Source: Candidatus Aminicenantota bacterium (GTDB lineage: Bacteria; Acidobacteriota; Aminicenantia; Aminicenantales; Aminicenantaceae). Taken from it: 9,477 nucleotides of DNA. The DNA lies in assembly GCA_016926925.1 (NCBI GenBank), contig JAFGNQ010000461.1, forward strand, positions 1 to 9,477, given 5' to 3'. The notes under the pieces were generated by a model that saw only the letters and a list, made by a program, of their open reading frames with translations, made no database searches and was not told the origin of the DNA. Position numbers and translations under genes: made by a program. Positions 7,148-9,477 of this stretch are shown here, piece by piece. How positions within the stretch are numbered: position 1 is the first letter of the stretch; every line of letters begins with the position of its first letter.

Positions 7148-7954
7148 TCAGAGCTGCCTGCGCTTGCTCCAGAATATAAGCGCCACCACAATAGCCACAG
7201 CGGCCGATATCGCGCCGAACTCGTCGACAAAATACCAGGTTTTATCGGTTTCGGTTGTCAACCTGTCGAATACTCCCTGGAAAAACAAATTATGGCTGGC
7301 GTGCATGAACATCCCTGTGTAGAGGCTGCCTGATTTCAACCTCATCCAGGTAAAGGCAAAACTGACACAGGTCATGGTTATCGTAAAGAAAACGAGCTTA
7401 TACCAAACAGGTACGTTATCCGGACCATAGACTCCTCCGATGATAAGGGGATAATGCCACACCGACCAGACAATCCCTCTCGCCAGAGAGGTTTTTGCAA
7501 AACCGGTTATTTTCGCCAATTGGGGCACAAAAAAACCACTCCAACCGATCTCCTCACCCAGAGCGAATAGGCTTCCGAAAACGGTTGTCACGGCGATATT
7601 TTTTAAAGTATTTCCCAGGCCGGATGTCAAAGGCTCACCATTAAAGCCCCCCAACCCTGAAATCCAGACAATCCCGTGAACGGTACCGACATAGAGAATG
7701 GGGATGACGTAACTCCAAACCTGATACTTCGTTTTTCCCCATCCCCAGCCGAATCCGCGAAGGCTTTTCCTATAGCTGAGCTGTGTCAGTATTGCAGCGA
7801 TTCCCGGACTCCACATACCGCCCATCGCTGCCAGCCCTCCCCCTGCGCCCATACTCCCCGATGAAATAGCCCAACCCATGAAAACGGAGCTGATTCCGAA
7901 AGTGAAGGCGACAAAAGTGACGAGCCTTTTTACGATGTCCGTTTTTTCTTCCAA
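7148..7954 (-). CDS. CPBP-family intramembrane metalloprotease (Abi/CAAX-like)
   Basis: This is a polytopic inner-membrane protein of 268 residues with about eight hydrophobic segments. It carries the three CPBP motifs: EEIGWSGFF with Glu134 and Glu135, WSVWH with His167, and GMFMHASHN with His218 and Asn222. These residues form the glutamate/histidine metal site known from the CAAX prenyl protease Rce1 family. The usual EExGWRG arginine is replaced by serine, a variant position. Bacterial members are implicated in bacteriocin immunity, regulated proteolysis or signalling, and the substrate here is unknown. The start is placed at TTG 7954 because a perfect AGGAGG (7965-7960) stands five bases before it. 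An in-frame ATG at 7993 would add 13 residues but has no ribosome binding site and would lie almost at the predicted transcription start. The gene is divergent from the 8278 gene. Confidence 0.88.
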   Translation of the reverse strand: MEEKTDIVKRLVTFVAFTFGISSVFMGWAISSGSMGAGGGLAAMGGMWSPGIAAILTQLSYRKSLRGFGWGWGKTKYQVWSYVIPILYVGTVHGIVWISGLGGFNGEPLTSGLGNTLKNIAVTTVFGSLFALGEEIGWSGFFVPQLAKITGFAKTSLARGIVWSVWHYPLIIGGVYGPDNVPVWYKLVFFTITMTCVSFAFTWMRLKSGSLYTGMFMHASHNLFFQGVFDRLTTETDKTWYFVDEFGAISAAVAIVVALIFWSKRRQL

Positions 7955-7959
7955 AACGC

Positions 7960-7965
7960 CCTCCT
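7960..7965 (-). promoter_or_regulatory. Ribosome binding site that decides the CPBP start
   Basis: AGGAGG on the minus strand, five bases before the TTG codon at 7954. It lies inside the frame that would be translated from the ATG at 7993, and it argues for initiation at TTG. Confidence 0.7.
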
Positions 7966-8004
7966 GATTAAAATTATATAAAAAACACCGCATTCAATAT
8001 TGGA

Positions 8005-8030
8005 AGACGATTTTTTCCCGGAAAAGTTCC
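8005..8030 (-). promoter_or_regulatory. ECF-sigma-like promoter of the CPBP gene
   Basis: On the minus strand GGAACTT (8030-8024) is followed after 14 nt by CGTCT (8009-8005). GGAACTT and CGTC/TCT are typical -35 and -10 elements of ECF sigma factors of the RpoE type. Transcription would begin about 7997, giving a leader of roughly 40 nt before the TTG start. The call rests on motif recognition; no ECF sigma gene is in the window. Confidence 0.5.
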
Positions 8031-8214
8031 TAATATGAGACTCCCTTGCCTCCTTATCTAACAAAACGAAGCAAGCACAATGCAACTCGAGCTTGTAGCC
8101 GCTTGCAGTAGAACTTTGACTTTTTATCTTAATTTTAATAAAAAAGAATGAGATTTTATATCCAAGCAATGGGATAATTCCGAGTGAACGCGAGGGACGA
8201 CATTTTTGCGGGCA

Positions 8215-8223
8215 TGTTAAAAT
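8215..8223 (+). promoter_or_regulatory. Extended -10 promoter candidate for the 8278 gene
   Basis: TGTTAAAAT is an extended -10 (TGn plus TAAAAT). The -35 region (GGGACG at 8194-8199, 18-bp spacer) matches the consensus poorly, as is common for extended -10 promoters. The leader would be about 48 nt. Confidence 0.35.
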
Positions 8224-8277
8224 GGCTTAGGCTCGCAGAAATGGCTTCTTTCCTAAATAAATCAGGAGGTAAGGGAG

Positions 8278-9477
8278 ATGGGCTCTTTCTTAAAGAATGG
8301 GAAAAATAGAGATCCGTATCCAGGCTATGGGGCTAATAATCGCCGCATCTTGACCGCTTTTCTTCTCCTCATCATTCTGTCGCTGACAGCCCATCCAGTG
8401 AATGCGGCTGCGCAGAAAATATTCCACAAGCCCTTCCCGGGAAACACGACGGTCAAACGAATGGTCGTATTCGGCAATATACTCTACGCTGCAGTCGGCG
8501 GTTACGACGACTCCGCAGGAAAATATCGAACACGGATTTACCGGCTCGAGTCCGCCGCATGCAAAATCTGGGACGATGTCACGCCACCCTGGTCAACCGT
8601 TCCCAGCATCACTTACGTGGATATGTTCGTTTTCGGCTCCTATCTCTATCTGCACACGGATGAGGGACTTTTCCGGACACCCGACGGGCAATCCTGGTCC
8701 TACCTTCCCATTATGGTCGGAGGCGGCGGAATTTCCGGGGATAACTGTTCCGGAGAAATGGCCGTCTTTAAAGGCAAGCTGTACGTTGTCGCAGGAGACG
8801 GCATATTCAGAACTTCCGATGCCAACACCTGGAATCAGTACCCTTCGCCGAACACAAACAGCAAGGACTTCTGGAGGTTCGCGGTATTCAACGGTTATCT
8901 TTATCTCGGATGCGGACTTGACAACATAAACGGGATTCAAGTCTGGAGAACGGACGGCACCTCGGCCTGGACGAAGTTCGCAGAGGAGACATTATATTTC
9001 CCTCCAGGTCATATCAACGCCATGAAGGTATTCAACGGACAGCTCTATGTCGGAGCCTATGAAGGCGGGGCTAAAGTCTACCGGACAAACGGACTGCCGG
9101 GAGATTGGCATGTATCCTATAACTTCCCCGGAGGCGGCGGCTGCGGATCGCTCGAAGTTCACAACGGCGCTCTCTACGTAGGTGTCTATGACCGGTGGGC
9201 TCCATTTCCCGGTCTACCTATACTCTTCAGAACATACAACGGCTTGAACTGGACGGCTGTTCCCGGCTGTGTCGGAGGAACGCAAACACACGGGATTTGG
9301 GCGATGAAAAGCCTTTACAACAGACTCTTCGGGGGCACGGAAGATAAGCTGAACGGCGGGGAGATCTACAGTGTCGGGGCCAGCTTCTTGTGCGCTATGA
9401 AAGTCCTCTTCAAGGATTATCACTGGGGCGTCTGGAGCTGGATCTGGCGAATGAAAGACGACCTCAAGTTTCTTCTA
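8278..9477 (+). CDS. Secreted seven-repeat beta-propeller protein (partial, runs off window end)
   Basis: This frame is open for 400 codons to the last base, so the C-terminus is missing. The ATG has a perfect AGGAGGT seven bases upstream. The N-terminus has an unusually long polar segment (1-21), Arg-Arg at 22-23, a hydrophobic core (24-38) and PVNA at 40-43 before a likely cleavage site: a signal peptide. The mature part repeats a blade motif, aromatic-x-G/N-x-L-Y followed by Val-Gly or similar, at about residues 65, 119, 164, 204, 252, 295 and 346. Most copies are followed by a strand with F/Y/W-R-T and a Trp, such as LFRTPDGQSW or LFRTYNGLNW, which are degenerate Asp-boxes. Seven repeats spaced 40-54 residues apart suggest a seven-bladed propeller. 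Beyond residue 370 the sequence turns Trp-rich and different. It resembles uncharacterised exported BNR/kelch-like proteins; ligand and activity are unknown. Confidence 0.85.
   Translation, partial: MGSFLKNGKNRDPYPGYGANNRRILTAFLLLIILSLTAHPVNAAAQKIFHKPFPGNTTVKRMVVFGNILYAAVGGYDDSAGKYRTRIYRLESAACKIWDDVTPPWSTVPSITYVDMFVFGSYLYLHTDEGLFRTPDGQSWSYLPIMVGGGGISGDNCSGEMAVFKGKLYVVAGDGIFRTSDANTWNQYPSPNTNSKDFWRFAVFNGYLYLGCGLDNINGIQVWRTDGTSAWTKFAEETLYFPPGHINAMKVFNGQLYVGAYEGGAKVYRTNGLPGDWHVSYNFPGGGGCGSLEVHNGALYVGVYDRWAPFPGLPILFRTYNGLNWTAVPGCVGGTQTHGIWAMKSLYNRLFGGTEDKLNGGEIYSVGASFLCAMKVLFKDYHWGVWSWIWRMKDDLKFLL

Larger units (their letters stand above)
7966..8277. other. Divergent intergenic region between CPBP and propeller genes
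   Basis: This 300-bp, mostly AT-rich region carries control signals for both divergent genes and no credible gene. It contains an ECF-like promoter for the CPBP gene (8005-8030), a TTGACT at 8117-8122 in an AT-rich stretch, an extended -10 (8215-8223) and the ribosome binding site AGGAGGT (8264-8270) for the plus-strand gene. GCAAGC at 8071-8076 can pair with either GCTTGT at 8091-8096 (partly) or GCTTGC at 8101-8106. Confidence 0.55.

Noticed and set aside
8593..8940. Minus-strand open frame of 115 codons opposite the propeller gene.
   Set aside because: It is antisense to a well-supported gene with signal peptide and repeats, and it has no independent signals.

Overview
The window looks like a chromosomal stretch from an uncultured or little-studied Gram-negative bacterium, most likely of the Acidobacteriota/Aminicenantes kind. 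This is inferred from gene style only: a large secreted sortilin-like Asp-box protein, a tiny excisionase-type helix-turn-helix protein, TPR-rich exported proteins, a CPBP membrane protease and frequent non-ATG starts. No ribosomal or other phylogenetic marker is present, so the assignment is tentative. No tRNA, rRNA, CRISPR array, insertion sequence or phage gene was seen.

Layout. Bases 1-281 are AT-rich and hold no convincing gene, only a promoter/RBS leading into a plus-strand PLP-dependent aminotransferase of the LysN (2-aminoadipate) type (282-1475). A hairpin-rich convergent terminator region (about 1474-1560) separates it from a block of four minus-strand genes. In their own transcription order these are: a CPBP-family membrane protease (7954-7148); a 1043-residue secreted sortilin/BNR protein (6872-3741); a 62-residue HTH regulator (3611-3423); and an exported protein with a metzincin-like zinc-protease motif fused to nine TPRs (3265-1571). 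Divergent from the CPBP gene, a plus-strand gene (8278 to beyond the window end) encodes a second secreted beta-propeller protein with seven recognisable blade repeats.

Most interesting unit. The HTH gene has a good sigma-70-like promoter (TTGACA, 17-bp spacer, TACTAT). A perfect 9-1-9 palindrome overlaps the end of its -10 box, which suggests autorepression. It is followed, with no visible terminator, by the metzincin-TPR gene. Regulator and extracytoplasmic protease-like TPR protein may therefore form a small regulated operon. Separately, a 16-nt element (TATWAGGAACTTTTCC, where GGAACTT resembles an ECF sigma -35 box) lies upstream of both the CPBP gene and the metzincin-TPR gene. This hints at a shared envelope-stress-type input.

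Taken together, the minus-strand block and the divergent gene are mainly about the cell envelope and exterior: two secreted beta-propellers, a membrane protease and an exported metzincin-like protein. The aminotransferase is ordinary metabolism and appears unrelated. Start sites were re-evaluated. The CPBP gene is best started at a TTG behind a perfect AGGAGG, and the metzincin-TPR gene at an internal GTG rather than the far-upstream TTG.
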